Assembly (NCBI RefSeq): GCF_001641265.1
Contig: NW_020167540.1
Span: 620,001 to 684,000 of the forward strand
DNA: 64,000 nt
Reading direction: 5' to 3'
Origin: Pseudogymnoascus destructans
Lineage: Eukaryota; Ascomycota; Leotiomycetes; Thelebolales; Thelebolaceae
Under the pieces are notes generated by a model. The model made no database searches, was not told the DNA's origin, and saw nothing but the letters and a program-made list of their open reading frames with translations. Positions 1 to 10,192 of the stretch are shown in pieces (position 1 is the stretch's first letter; each line of letters begins with the position of its first letter). The position numbers and the translations under genes were made by a program.

Positions 1-449
1 GAGCTCTACATGGCGCTTAACAAAGTTTGAAGCCCAACGTGACCCGACGCGTGGCGCGTCGCGTGTTGCAAGTAGTCGATTTGCCATATCTTCAACAATA
101 GACAACTGAGGAGGGAACCCTTTAGCAGCTAAGTCAAGTATATACTGAACAAGAACTGATTCCTCTAGGTTACTTAATTTCCGTAAGTTGGCTTGGATAT
201 CGCGTCGTGAAGGTACGCCTTGTAAACGGTGACGTAGCTTGGGGTGGTCTACGGAATAGATCCTAGCTGCAACTTGAAGGCGCAAATTTGGGTCGCGTTG
301 CATAGCTTGGATAGCTTGCAGTTATTTGCTTTCATCATTTTTATGGCGCATGTTTTGTTGTGGAGGAATTTAACATTTAGTTGGGGGGGTTGGTCACCGC
401 ATGATTTTGGCACTTTCGCTTGTTTGGCACTTTCGTTATACATGCACGT
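1..449 (-). mobile_element. pogo family B copy B1, 5' part, cut by the window edge
   Basis: The terminal inverted repeat (ACGTGCATGTATAACGAAAG, read on the minus strand) ends at 449 and is followed by TA, the pogo/Fot target duplication. The minus-strand reading frame starts at 351 and would encode the N-terminal helix-turn-helix part of a pogo-type transposase, but its tenth codon is a TAA stop. By eye the sequence is almost identical to the start of the copy at 23779-25638 and has the same stop. The rest lies outside the window. It sits in the 3' flank of the hAT element described next. Confidence 0.85.
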
Positions 450-541
450 TATATCATAATATTAATATGGTGATATAGCAATATATTACAATACTAACAA
501 TATACCTTGCTGTCATCTACTCTCGACCCGTCGTCACTAAT

Positions 542-3500
542 TCAATTATCTACCCAAGCTGTGCCTCCTCCCCTGTACCAGGATTTTAGGCACTCTAATG
601 CCTCAACTGACTCAACTCCAAGCCTATTCCTTCTTACAGTAATTGTGAGAGCAGCACTGGAAAATAGGCATTAAGGCTCAGCAGACATCGCTGGTATTGA
701 CAGTATCTCTAATGCCATCACCGCCAGGTTGGGATAGGTTGCACACTGTGCTGGCTCCATCCACCGGTGTAATGGTGGGTGCACCAGATATGAGAATCTA
801 GCCACCCAAGGAAGGGATGAATTTACTAAGACAACACACTGTCTTAGGAAACAGAGCCAAAGGGTTGTAGCTTAGACTATTCCACAACGCAGCAATCAGG
901 TGTATGATGTGGTGAAGTGGTTTAGACAAGTTGCAACAAATGTTGAGTCTGAGAACTCAGGGGTAAGTCAGAGGTTAGCACCTCACTGACTTTTCAAAAA
1001 CAGAGAATAACAAGATCAATGCTTGGAAGCTTGGAAAAGACGTAGAAGTATGTGCTAGTCGATTTACTGTATTGCCTGCTTGCCCTTTCTTAAGGAAAGG
1101 GCAATCCTATTTATGCCAAAGGAGTGTAGTTCTCTCATTTTCCATGACTTTCCATGACTAACCAGGCTTGGTAAATGTATTAGAAATCAAGTGCGACCCA
1201 CAACTAGCTTGCTAATCATGTAGTGAACGTAAGAGAATCCCATAGAACCATCTCTTGGGTTCCTAGCCTATAGGAAGTGAAAAGGAGGTCCAAGGTCAGA
1301 GTACCTATAGACAAATTATGTCATAACTTAACCAATCTTGTGGGTAACTAAGGAGCGATGACGTGTAATGAATCATAGAGGGTTGTAGAAGCTTCTAGAG
1401 CTATCGTTCATGTTCCTAGGCCTCTAGTTGGTAGAGATATGCCATGTGGTAGTATTGACCCACCCCCTTAAGGAGGAGATTTTCTTAATAACTTGTTCAA
1501 TGAGTGTCCAAATGATATGCCGTGATGTATGTAGCATAAACAGATGTAGTAGAAGAGTTTGCAGCAATCGTTGAGTAGTATTGCTTCTGTTGTTGGTGTG
1601 ATAAGCCAAGATATGTATGGTGACTTGTAGGTTTGAGGAGGAGATTTCTAAGTTTGCTCTTGAGTTTGATAGCAAACTGAGTGCAACGAATGTCAGTATG
1701 ACAACCAGGACTTTGGGCCAACTTCTGGTGTAATACCTGCCAGGCAATACTTGATATACTCACCAATAACTGGTGGCTGCCACCTCTTCTGCTCAAGCCA
1801 GATTTGATGCTCAGTCTTCTCCTGTACTAGCTCATTTGATGGCATTACTAGTTGAGGTGTTGGCTTGTATTGCTCGTCCCAAAATAGCTGCATAGATGCC
1901 TTTGCTGTTACTATCCAAGTGCTCTCCCAGTTGTCTTCAATCCAAGTCCATTTTTGAAATGGTACTAATACCATTTCTGCAATATAAGCTGGAGATCGTT
2001 CAGTCAGGCTATAGTACTTGTCTAACTTAGACCAGGCTGAATTGATACAAGGGCTAATATGAGAATCGTTGATATACTCAAGTTTGCCAAGTTCAAGCTG
2101 CTCAAGTAGAAATTCCATTGTTGAGAGAATATGCTCAATTGTTGCCCTTTGGCCCTCTGTTGCTAGTGTTGCTTGATGAAAGAACTTAAGAAAGTGGTGG
2201 ATATTTGTTAGTATGACCCAGTCCTCATGGGAGAGCCAATCAGCCTCAATATCCTTTCCAGTTTGATGGCAGAATAGGTCAATTGCCAAGTGTATATGCT
2301 CTTGGATAGCGCAGTCAATCATAGCATACCAGGAGTTCCATCGAGTCTTGTTATCCCTGACTAGACGCTTTCCAGAACTGATGACAAAGTCAGCAATTCG
2401 TTGTGGAGATCTTTGAATATATACTACAATATTATGAAGCTTTCCAAGAGGACCTTTCTGATGCCATCTCTCCATTTCAAGCTCAGAAGGAGTATCAGAA
2501 CTGCCTTGATTGTTCTCTTGTGATAGGGCTTCTTCTTCAGTTGAAAAGAGAAAGGCCTGAGCAGTTAAATTGATAATATGACCATTACAACGAAGTCAGT
2601 GGTGAATTGGATTGTATTCGATTTGATACTGTTCCTGTAGTACTAAACAATATAGTTAGTTATTGGTAATAGCTATTTCTAAGAGGAATAACTTGCAGGA
2701 AGAAAGCGCTCTCATCATAGTTTCATTGTTCTCAGCATTGTCCATCATAAAATAGCCAACCTTCGAGCAATTCCATACTCTTCAATAATTCTCATAATTA
2801 GTCTTGCCTGATTATCACCAGTATGTCATCCTTCCAATTCTCTCAAAGCTAGAACTGACTGTCGGAGGTCTCCATTATCTGCAAAGTAGTGACCAATTAT
2901 ACCGAGAAGCGCTTTAGAGTTGGTAGAGGTCCATAGATCAACTGTGAAATGAATCTTAGACTGCGCAGATTGAAGACCTTGTTGTATACGTTGCCTCTCC
3001 AATTCGTAGGCTGTGAGGGTCCAATTTTTGATAGTGTGGTGGTCTGTAGGCAGCCAGGAATTGATGCCGGGATTGAGGAAGAAGAGAAGGTCTCTAAATT
3101 CCGAATACTCTACCATTCGAAATGGAACTGAACAACGGGAGATCCATCGTACAAATAGCTGTTCGAGTGTTGCTGGGTTGATAGTAGTAGTAGAAGAATC
3201 TAGACATCGACACTTTTTCTGGTTCTCTTCTCCATGTCGAAAGGCAGATTCAATACTAAGTTGTTGAGAGATGGCACGTTGCTCTTTCTCCTCATCTGTG
3301 ATGTTATGCTCTGTTTGTAGATGTTGTGCAATAAATGCTGTACCTCCAGATTCTCTACTCTCGTGGGCAGTATTGACATCGCCAGTAGACATATTTGCCT
3401 TGAATATATATAGTATTTACTGGACCAGGCATATGCTTCCAAACAAATGAGGTACGAGGCCGTTTCGTACTTCTAATTGACTCTGTTGACTGGGTGGATT

Positions 3501-3597
3501 GTTGAGTTGCAGAGGCAGGTATTGAGACGTGAGATTCAACAAACATATCAGGATCTAACATTGAGGGAATAGTTGATTCTGGTCCTAGTGAGGCCAT
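542..3597 (-). pseudogene. hAT transposase, broken
   Basis: The minus frame opens at 3597 and shows a BED zinc finger: the Cys pair in YWRCQYC, then the His pair in HLQTEH. A 1-bp deletion near 3360 separates the two pairs. The RNase H-like region follows (TVDLWTSTNSKALLGIIGHY). Stops interrupt it near 2826 and between 2480 and 2820. The frame resumes at 2475 and runs to the solo LTR at 1703. Beyond the LTR (767-542) the hATC dimerisation domain is plain, with YPNLAVMALEILSIPAMSAEP and ECLKSWYR. A TAA stop replaces the expected acidic residue after SAEP. Several of the stops look like C-to-T changes. The element cannot make transposase. Confidence 0.85.
768..1703. repeat. solo LTR, family LTR-I, copy 1 (936 bp)
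   Basis: This 936-bp block starts TGTAATGG, ends TATGACA, and has no internal retrotransposon region. It is flanked by ACCGG (763-767) and ACCAG (1704-1708), a 5-bp target duplication with one mismatch. It interrupts the hAT transposase frame. A near-identical copy of exactly the same length lies at 42371-43306, and a 5'-truncated copy at 17458-17969. Short open frames inside it are not genes. Confidence 0.88.
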
Positions 3598-3776
3598 ATT
3601 GCGTTGGTAATAACTAAGGAGATAATTGATAGAGATGGTGGGAGTGGATTTGATACTGAAAAATCAAAAGCAAATATTCGGAAATTGAAGAAAAAAAAAA
3701 GCAATATTAATACTGTGATATTATGATACATATCATGATATTCAGCTCTAATATTAAATCACATGATATTTACATA

Positions 3777-5636
3777 ACGTGGTTTATCAGTACGTCGGAC
3801 ATATCAGTACCTCGGACACTTTTCCCGAATTTCCTACCCTCTAACTTCACAACGCGTTTTTTCCACCTTTTATTATGTCAGTGATTACCCAAGAAGCAAA
3901 AATCATTCTAGCTATCGAGGCTATCCAAACATCAAAAAATCTAAGTCGTCGGAAGGCTGCTAAGCTCTATGAAGTACCTCATTCTACACTCTGCGACAGA
4001 ATGAACGGCCGAACTACTGTCTACGAACGCCGGCCTGCAATGATGAAATTAACTATACTAGAAGAGGAGGTGGTTATTCGGAATATACTTGATATGGATT
4101 CAAGAGGATTTGCACCCCGGCTTGCTGGTGTAGAAGATATGGCAAATTTTATACTCGAATCGAGTGGAGGGAGGCGCGTTTGGAAGCTCTGGGCCCACCG
4201 ATTTGTACAACGACGTCCAGAATTAAAGACGCGTTTTAATCGCGTTTACGACTTCCAAAGGGCCTTGTGCAAAGATCCTGAACTAATTGGCGCGTGGTTT
4301 CGACTAGTGGAAAATATGAGGGCAAAATATGGTGTTTTGGACTGCGACTTCTATAACTTTGACGAAACTGGGTTTATGATGGGTGTGATTTGCCCTGCAA
4401 TGGTTGTTACCCGTGCAGATCGACTTGGCAGAGGTAAGGCAGTTCAGCCAGGGAATCGGGAATGGGCTACAGCGATTGCTTGTATCAACAGTGACGGCTG
4501 GAGTATTCCTCCATTTTTGGTAGTTAAAGGCAAGAATCATCTTGCAAATTGGTATACAGATGGCGGCCTTCCACACAACTGGGTTGTTAAACCGACAAGC
4601 AATGGATGGACAAACAATGAGACGGGTCTAGAATGGTTGAAACACTTCGACAAACATACTGCTGTTCGTGCAAGGGGTCCATATCGAATGCTGGTGTTAG
4701 ACGGGCACGAGAGTCATGAATCGGCCGAGTTCCAAGAGTACTGCAAGGCACACAACATTATAACTCTTGGACTACCTCCCCACTCGTCTCATTTAACTCA
4801 GCCACTTGATGTCGGGTGCTTTAGTGTGTTGAAGCGGGCATATGGTCGGCAGATTGAGACCTTCATTAAGGCTCATATCAACCACATTACCAAGGTCGAG
4901 TTCTTTCTCGCCTTTAGAGCAGCATATCTGGAATCCATGACAGCCCAAAACGCCCAGTCCGGGTTCCGCGGAGCTGGCTTAGTGCCTTTCGACCCGCAAG
5001 CAGTGCTTTCAAAGCTTGACGTGAGGTTACGGACTCCAACTCCCTCTAGACCCTCTACTGCCAACACCAACCCTTGGGTCTCCCAGACCCCTTCCAACCC
5101 AACTGAAGCTCTTTCACAAACAACCCTCGTTCGAAATCGAATTGCCCGTCACCAAGGAAGCTCGCCAACTCCACTCTTCGGGACAGTTATTGCATTGGCA
5201 AAGGGTACGGAGCGACTAGCACATGAGAACACCCTTCTGTCTGCTGAGGTACGTACCCTTCGAGCAGCCAACGAAGCCCTTAGCAAACGCCGCAGGGCTA
5301 AAAAGGCTCGTGTCCGTGAAGGAGGTGCACTTATAGTAGAGGATGCACAGGCTATTATCGCACAGAAGGATGTGGATGAGCAGGTACGACGCGACGTACG
5401 TGCTGTTGGGGGTAGTCACAAGGAGGGGCAACCGTCTAGGCGATGCTGTGGGATCTGTGGAAAAGCTGGTCATAATGCGCGAACTTGTCAAGAAGCTATA
5501 GATATGTCTAGTTCATCTGATTCCGCTTAGTTATAGTTAATTTAATATGTTATGGTTGATTTATTGATATTCAAAGTAGAATGCCAATGAAAAGTGTCCG
5601 AGGTACTGATATGTCCGACGTACTGATAAACCACGT
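3777..5636 (+). mobile_element. pogo family A transposon, copy A1, complete (1860 bp)
   Basis: The inverted repeats start ACGTGGTTTATCAGTACGTC and match at both ends. TA duplications lie at 3775-3776 and 5637-5638. It is inserted in the leader of hAT-1. One uninterrupted transposase gene fills most of it, so this is the best candidate for a self-mobile element of family A here. Broken relatives are at 31925-35999 (A2) and 40757-41418 (A3), and a much older one at 51960-52175. Confidence 0.93.
3875..5530 (+). CDS. Fot/pogo-type transposase with C-terminal zinc knuckle
   Basis: The 551-residue protein catalyses cut-and-paste transposition into TA. Residues 1-50 form a psq-like helix-turn-helix (NLSRRKAAKLYEVPHSTLCD) and residues 60-140 a CENP-B-type DNA-binding region. 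The DDE_1 catalytic core covers about 155-370, with acidic positions in FDETGFMMG, LVLDGHESH and LTQPLDVGCF. The last is Asp, as usual for pogo (DDD). A leucine-rich, basic coiled-coil-like stretch follows at about 435-490. A CCHC zinc knuckle, CGICGKAGHNARTCQ, lies near residue 530, with a serine/aspartate tail. No stop or frameshift is present. The start is the first ATG after the inverted repeat. The zinc knuckle is shared with family B but absent from C and D. Confidence 0.93.
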   Translation: MSVITQEAKIILAIEAIQTSKNLSRRKAAKLYEVPHSTLCDRMNGRTTVYERRPAMMKLTILEEEVVIRNILDMDSRGFAPRLAGVEDMANFILESSGGRRVWKLWAHRFVQRRPELKTRFNRVYDFQRALCKDPELIGAWFRLVENMRAKYGVLDCDFYNFDETGFMMGVICPAMVVTRADRLGRGKAVQPGNREWATAIACINSDGWSIPPFLVVKGKNHLANWYTDGGLPHNWVVKPTSNGWTNNETGLEWLKHFDKHTAVRARGPYRMLVLDGHESHESAEFQEYCKAHNIITLGLPPHSSHLTQPLDVGCFSVLKRAYGRQIETFIKAHINHITKVEFFLAFRAAYLESMTAQNAQSGFRGAGLVPFDPQAVLSKLDVRLRTPTPSRPSTANTNPWVSQTPSNPTEALSQTTLVRNRIARHQGSSPTPLFGTVIALAKGTERLAHENTLLSAEVRTLRAANEALSKRRRAKKARVREGGALIVEDAQAIIAQKDVDEQVRRDVRAVGGSHKEGQPSRRCCGICGKAGHNARTCQEAIDMSSSSDSA

Positions 5637-5948
5637 TACCTTATATTATATTGGCAATATATCATGATATTGAATATCGTGATAATATCATGATAATATC
5701 GTGATATTCCGAATATTATTCCCCACAGTGAATTGGGGTGTTATATCACAAGGCGACGACAAGGACAGCGGCGACGATGCAGATAATGAGAGTTAGAATA
5801 GTAAATACAGTCAATTTCTATTTTATATGCGAGTACTACTCACAGTATTCGAGTACCGGTATTCGAATACCGGTACTCGAGCTTCAATTTTGAGTACTCT
5901 ACTCGAGGTTGATTGAGTAGTACTCGGAGCGGTATTCGGGCAACACTG

Positions 5949-6304
5949 GCAATTGTTGAAAATAAGTACTCTGATTAAGACAAGTGGAAAGCCTGTTTTT
6001 CTAACTCTTAGAAATGACTCTAGCTATATAGGCTTCTAAAGGAAGGAAACCAAAGAAATTCACATCTTAAAGTCTTTATCAATCTGAGTAAGAACGAAAC
6101 AAATGAAAATTAATGTGAATATCAAAACTGAAGTGTATAGAGACATCTAGAATCAACAGTAAATACTATAAATTTCTATAAACATCATTCTTCACCTTTC
6201 ACAAGAAACAGACTGCAAGTAGTGAAAGGGCTAGCTTTGAACGAATATCGTTAATCGAGTGCCCATCTCTGGTCTAACAACCGCAGAAGGATTTATTACT
6301 TCTC
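5949..6304. other. intergenic, no gene seen
   Basis: AT-rich spacer between the hAT-1 end and the 3' end of the reductase gene. No open frame with recognisable content and no repeat match elsewhere in the window. Confidence 0.6.
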
Positions 6305-7182
6305 CTACCATGGAATCTCTGCGCCATTATACTGGTGGAGCCCAGCAGCATTCTCCCAGCCGGCTACCTTGATATTTACAAACTTTCCATTCAGCTCGGA
6401 CCTGTCCCTGTCGAGCACCTCAATCACCGCCACTCCGCCGGTTTGGGCATCGAGGTCTGCGTATGGGCCACCCTGGTCCGTTCGACACCACTGATTTCGC
6501 GTTAGCTACACATGACGAACTGCTCCAACATGGATGTTTGCTTGGACACGTACACCGGGAGAGACAGCGACAAAGGTAAAGCCTTCGTCTTCCAATTCGC
6601 AGGCAAAGATGGACATCAGGCAATTGAGTGCGGCCTTGGAGACACGGTAGCCATGGTCAGGAGAGATCATGAATCTCTTGGTGTGTGTAATTGATCCGAC
6701 AATCGAGCTCCTGTTGAAGAACATCAGCCATCTTTCAGCTTCAATTGTTGATATACCACTTACACGTTCAGCACTGTTTTCTTGGTGCCTTCCCTCAGCA
6801 GCGGCAGGAATGCCACGGTTATCCGGTGGACAGCATCGACATTGACCTTGAATGCGTTCTGCAAGGTCGTCGCCGCGGTCAGAGGGGTGGGAGTCATGCT
6901 CGCAATGGCAGCATTGTTGATGAGGACGTCGAGCCCACGGCCAGCCAGCTTGTCCTTGACGTCGTTTGCGGCGGCGGCAATGCTGGCCTCGTCTGATACC
7001 TCAAGCTTGACCACCACCACGCGACCCTGCGACTGAGCAATGACTTCCTGCAGAGCCGGAGGAGGGGCACTGCGGATGGCGGCGAAGACGGTGGAAACCT
7101 CGTTGGCGGGCTTCTGCAGCAATGCTTTCACCATCTCAAAGCCCAGGCCACGGCTGGCTCCAGTGATGAGGTACGACGCCAT
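6305..7182 (-). CDS. short-chain dehydrogenase/reductase, sniffer-like carbonyl reductase type
   Basis: Minus-strand gene with three exons (7182-6764, 6710-6554, 6490-6305), 253 residues. The 53-bp intron has a GTAAGT donor and CAACAG acceptor. The 63-bp intron has a GTACGT donor, a GCTAAC branch point and a TCAG acceptor. Both splices keep frame and restore family motifs: TGASRGLG at 7-14 for NAD(P) binding, NNAA near 90, catalytic Ser141/142, and Tyr161-x3-Lys165 (GYRVSKAAL). The C-terminal sequence NGKFVNIKVAGWEN followed by HQYNGAEIPW is typical of the fungal sniffer-like group. Predicted cytosolic NAD(P)H-dependent carbonyl reductase, substrate unknown. It could be a stand-alone detoxification gene or a cluster tailoring enzyme. 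It is intact although transposons lie on both sides. Confidence 0.9.
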
Positions 7183-7602
7183 GGTGCCGTCGTTATAGTG
7201 ATGGTGTTGTCGTGCCGGCGTCTGTTCTTCTCACCGAGACCACTGCCTTGGTGTGGTGATATGGGCACGAGCGATATTCGTATAATGTCTTGATAAGAGT
7301 AGGAATCTCTTCTAATGAACGGTTTTGAACTCGGCCATCGTTGCCGGCCAGCCATTAAACGAACATCCTGGCACAACGTTATCTCCGTTACGTCCGCTAC
7401 ACCCGCGCCAACCAGGTAAGGTAGGGATGCGATAAACACGTGTATACAGTCCACTCTCGCCAAGACGATGTCGGATTAATCGGGGGGGGAAGCGGTTTGC
7501 GCCACCTCGAAGCGAGAGGAAGCGGTTTGCGCCACCTCAAAATTGCGACCGCAAGTACCTAGCCATAGTAATTTGTATGTAAAGGTACTTACAAATTCAA
7601 TT

Positions 7603-9054
7603 CTACGAAATTATCACTTCTTCATTCCCACTCTCACTCCCACTCCAACGCCCACTCCAACGCCCACTCCCACGCCCACCCTCACTCGCACTCTCATATT
7701 CGCTCCCAGAATCAGCTTCTGGGTCAGTAATTGGGTCCTGCAACTCCGGAGGAATTGGGAAGCCCGATTGGGTGAGCTGAGCCACGCTTTTCTTCCGGAG
7801 GCGCTCCTGTTTCCGGGCTTCAATTCCTGCCCGGCGGAGCTGCTTCTGGGCTCGCTTTGCAGCCTGGCTCAGCTTCCGGGCTTCAGCCGTAACGAGCTTC
7901 TGGGCTCGGTTTGCGGCCTGGCTTAGCTTCCGGGCTTCGGCCGCAGCGAGCTTCTGGGCCTGAAGCTCGGCTTTCTGCTTCTGAAGCTCGTGGGCTTCAG
8001 AAGCCCGGAGCTCACCTCCACACTGGAGTCGGCCCCGAGCCCGCTTCGTCTTCGAGCTCTTAACCTGCTGGCGAATAGCCCGTAGGTCGAGCTCCTGGAG
8101 CTGGCCGGCAGCTAGAACCTGGGAGGCCCCAGTAACCCAGTTACTGTAGCTCTGCCGCGAGGGGCTACTGAAGGCCTCCGGAAGCCGGTCTTTCCAGCGT
8201 TGTAGGCCCTGTTCTACGCCCTGGAACGTAGTGGGTATAGGGGTAATAGGGCGTGGTTGACTCAGGACAGCTGGCGCAACCCGTGCAAGGCCTAACGAGG
8301 CATGATGGGTTCTACTGCCTCCGCCCGCAATGCATCTACTGCACATGCAACCTAGCGAACATGAAGGAGCACTTGCAAGTAGAGCATAGGTTAAAGGCTG
8401 CGCAACAGAAGACCATGCATGGCCAGCTGTGGAAGGAGTGCGAGCTACAGACATACTTTAAAGGCGGTAATTACGATTCTCAGGGCTTGGAGTGTAGAGC
8501 TGCTTTACAGCTCGGGGGACCATAACTCTCTCACCTCCTGGAATTCCGATCCTAAAACCAGTTTCGTCCATATTCCAGATTGACTCTGGTTTTATACCAC
8601 GCTGTAGTACTAATGCTGTGTACTCTTGAAACCACTTAATAACAGTAGGCTCCTGTTGAGCTTTCGTACGCTGTTGTGCAATAGGCTTTGTAGTAACAAA
8701 GTGAAACTCTATAAGCTCATTCCGTATATATTTAGTGAGCCAGCTCTGTGACGGTGGAGGCAGTGGGCTCCGTAGGTGGCATACTGCCCCGTAAACCATA
8801 TGCCTATTAGCCCCTAATCCTAGGTGATACTGCTCTAGAATCCAGGCCTTTAGGGCTTCTGTTTGAGCTGTAGAAAGCACCCTATTCTGACCCCCATTTT
8901 GGGTAGTTCTGGTGGTTCTAGTGGTTCTTGTGCGGCTGATTTTTGACCGTATAGTCGACCTTGGGATCTTAAAAATCTGACTTGCAACAGCTACAGATTC
9001 AGAGGGATTTGCTGCAAGCCATTCACAGGCATCTGATAGAGAAGTCCCTTCCAT
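7603..9054 (-). pseudogene. family D transposase with core replaced
   Basis: The minus frame from 9054 has the N-terminal helix-turn-helix (CEWLAANPSESV), a CENP-B-like region and the first catalytic motif NMDETGFRIGIPGG, ending at PENRNYRL around 8460. From about 8256 downward the C-terminal frame resumes (PRPITPIPTTFQGVEQGLQRW), continuing with Ala/Gln/Lys-rich heptad-like repeats and the acidic SEYESASEGG tail. The LLLDSHVSH and LTHILQPLDV motifs of the D3 copy are missing. Confidence 0.85.
8257..8470 (+). pseudogene. captured fragment of an OrsD (DUF3505)-type zinc-finger gene
   Basis: On the plus strand, opposite to the surrounding transposase, the insert reads FYCLRPQCIYCTC then MKEHLQVEHRLK, a C-x(4)-C-x2-C plus H-x4-H type finger, followed by WKECELQTYF. 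The same order (C/H finger, then WQRCTVQTFF) appears near the N-terminus of the large helicase gene at 58590-63048, and is the usual N-terminal signature of OrsD/DUF3505 proteins. It has no start codon of its own. Junctions with family D sequence lie near 8256 and 8471. The donor gene is diverged from the local helicase, so it came from another family member. Confidence 0.65.
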
Positions 9055-9206
9055 TAAATGAATTACATTTAATTACTATATAAATTACTATGGGGGGGAA
9101 TGCTGAAGGTTTTGGTAAGGAGTAGCGGTGAATGTATGCAAGTTGAGGTGGCGCAAACCGCTTCCTCTCGCTTCGAGGTGGCGCAAACTGCTTTCCCCCC
9201 CGATTA

Positions 9207-9810
9207 GTCGATAACAACGCTAAGTCGATATTTTTTTTAGCACCAATTGATTTTCGCACTCAATTCTCGATATTCGCGATATTGACCTTCTGACCTTTAA
9301 TTATCGACTTATCCAACTCTATTATGCCTCGAAAACACACGATTACACTCGAACAGCGCCGTGCCCTTCGATATTAGGCACACAAACAGCACCTCAAACC
9401 CTCCTAGAAAGCCTGCATCAACTGGTTTCTTCACAAGTTCAATCATAGGCTCAGTCAATCGACAATATCAGATAGCCTTAGTAACCGCTTTAAACATCTT
9501 GACAACTCGACAACAACTAGACAACGAAATTGAACTGGCCAATGGCCTCAACTTGAACAAATTCTCTATGACTTTTAGCGACGAATTGATAGCTGCAGTG
9601 GCTTTCTGTCACGATGCTCTCCAAGCCAATCACCTCAGGGCATTAGAAGCATTTAGAGGGCGAAATTGAGGCAATTCAGCTTCATTCCTTGGTTTAGGAG
9701 ACATTAGATAGGTGGATTACATAATACTTGGCATTTCAATATAACGATATTTTCACTTTTACGATATTTACATGTGTCACCAATTGTATCGACTTAACGG
9801 GAGTTGACTG
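9207..9810 (+). mobile_element. pogo-like family E relic E1, internally deleted
   Basis: The right end is CAGTCAACTCCCGTTAAGTC (read inward from 9810), followed by TA. The same end type bounds a 153-bp MITE at 15589-15741. The left end seems to have been lost where D1 inserted at the TA at 9205-9206. Inside is the start of a CENP-B-domain gene only. Confidence 0.65.
9324..9669 (+). pseudogene. CENP-B-type DNA-binding N-terminus of a pogo-like transposase
   Basis: ATG at 9324 gives MPRKHTITLEQRRALR, a stop, then further helix-turn-helix sequence including INWFLHKF and LSQSTISDSLSNRF. This is the CENP-B N-terminal domain pattern. At least two in-frame stops occur in the first 40 codons and no DDE core follows, so the copy is dead and internally deleted. 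Confidence 0.65.
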
Positions 9811-9888
9811 TATTTTTAAATCCCACACACCTTAAAAATACAAATCACCTGTTTGTATTGATACATATAGGTAACCCTAAAAGGCTTT

Positions 9889-10010
9889 CCAAGTAACACG
9901 TTACAGTATTGTAAAGAATACTATATTGAGTTGAGCACGAAGCTCCTATCTAAGGAAATACTATCTACTTATATAGTGGCGTCGTGCCTCATGGGTAATC
10001 TGGATAGTTG
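9889..10010 (-). repeat. LTR fragment, family LTR-III
   Basis: The segment from CAAGTAACACGTTAC to GTGGCGTCGTGCC is repeated almost exactly at 53223-53322 and, in the other orientation and more diverged, at 52330-52405. All three look like the 3' part of one LTR family ending near GTAAC. The rest of this copy (to about 10100) has repeated GGATAGT words and is less clear. Confidence 0.55.
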
Positions 10011-10192
10011 GCGGACAGCTAGATATTCAGGATAGTTCGTGGATAGCTCAACTATCCAATATCCACTAGTTTCTGCAACTATCCATTAGCCCCGTCACAT
10101 GGCATCCTACCCCGCTTCCCACTGTGACTCACACGTCACGTTACTAGGCCCTGGTCCTGTAACCATGACATCACGTTACCGTAGCCGTAACA

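Larger units (their letters stand above)
450..5948 (-). mobile_element. hAT transposon hAT-1, decayed and invaded by other elements
   Basis: A minus-strand hAT transposase relic fills 542-3597. The likely 5' end of the element is at 5948, where the minus strand begins CAGTGTTGCC, a typical hAT terminus, followed by 120 bp of subterminal repeats built on GAGTAC and CCGGTATTCG (5826-5948). An intact pogo A element (3777-5636) sits in the leader and a solo LTR (768-1703) in the 3' part of the gene. The 3' terminus is not in the window, having been displaced by the pogo B copy at 1-449. End positions are therefore approximate and no 8-bp duplication could be checked. Confidence 0.7.
7479..9204 (-). 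mobile_element. pogo family D copy D1 with a captured host gene fragment (1726 bp)
   Basis: The inverted repeats begin ATCGGGGGGG and continue into paired GCGCCACCTC motifs. TA duplications lie at 7477-7478 and 9205-9206. The transposase N-terminus (9054-8471) and C-terminus (8257-7603) remain. The segment that should carry the second and third catalytic Asp residues is replaced by about 214 bp of foreign coding sequence, so it is non-autonomous. The intact relative is D3 at 38003-40060. Confidence 0.88.

Noticed and set aside
1424..1796. Two minus-strand frames of about 100 codons
   Set aside because: They lie within LTR-I and recur in its other copies (17675-17974, 43027-43278) with no domain.
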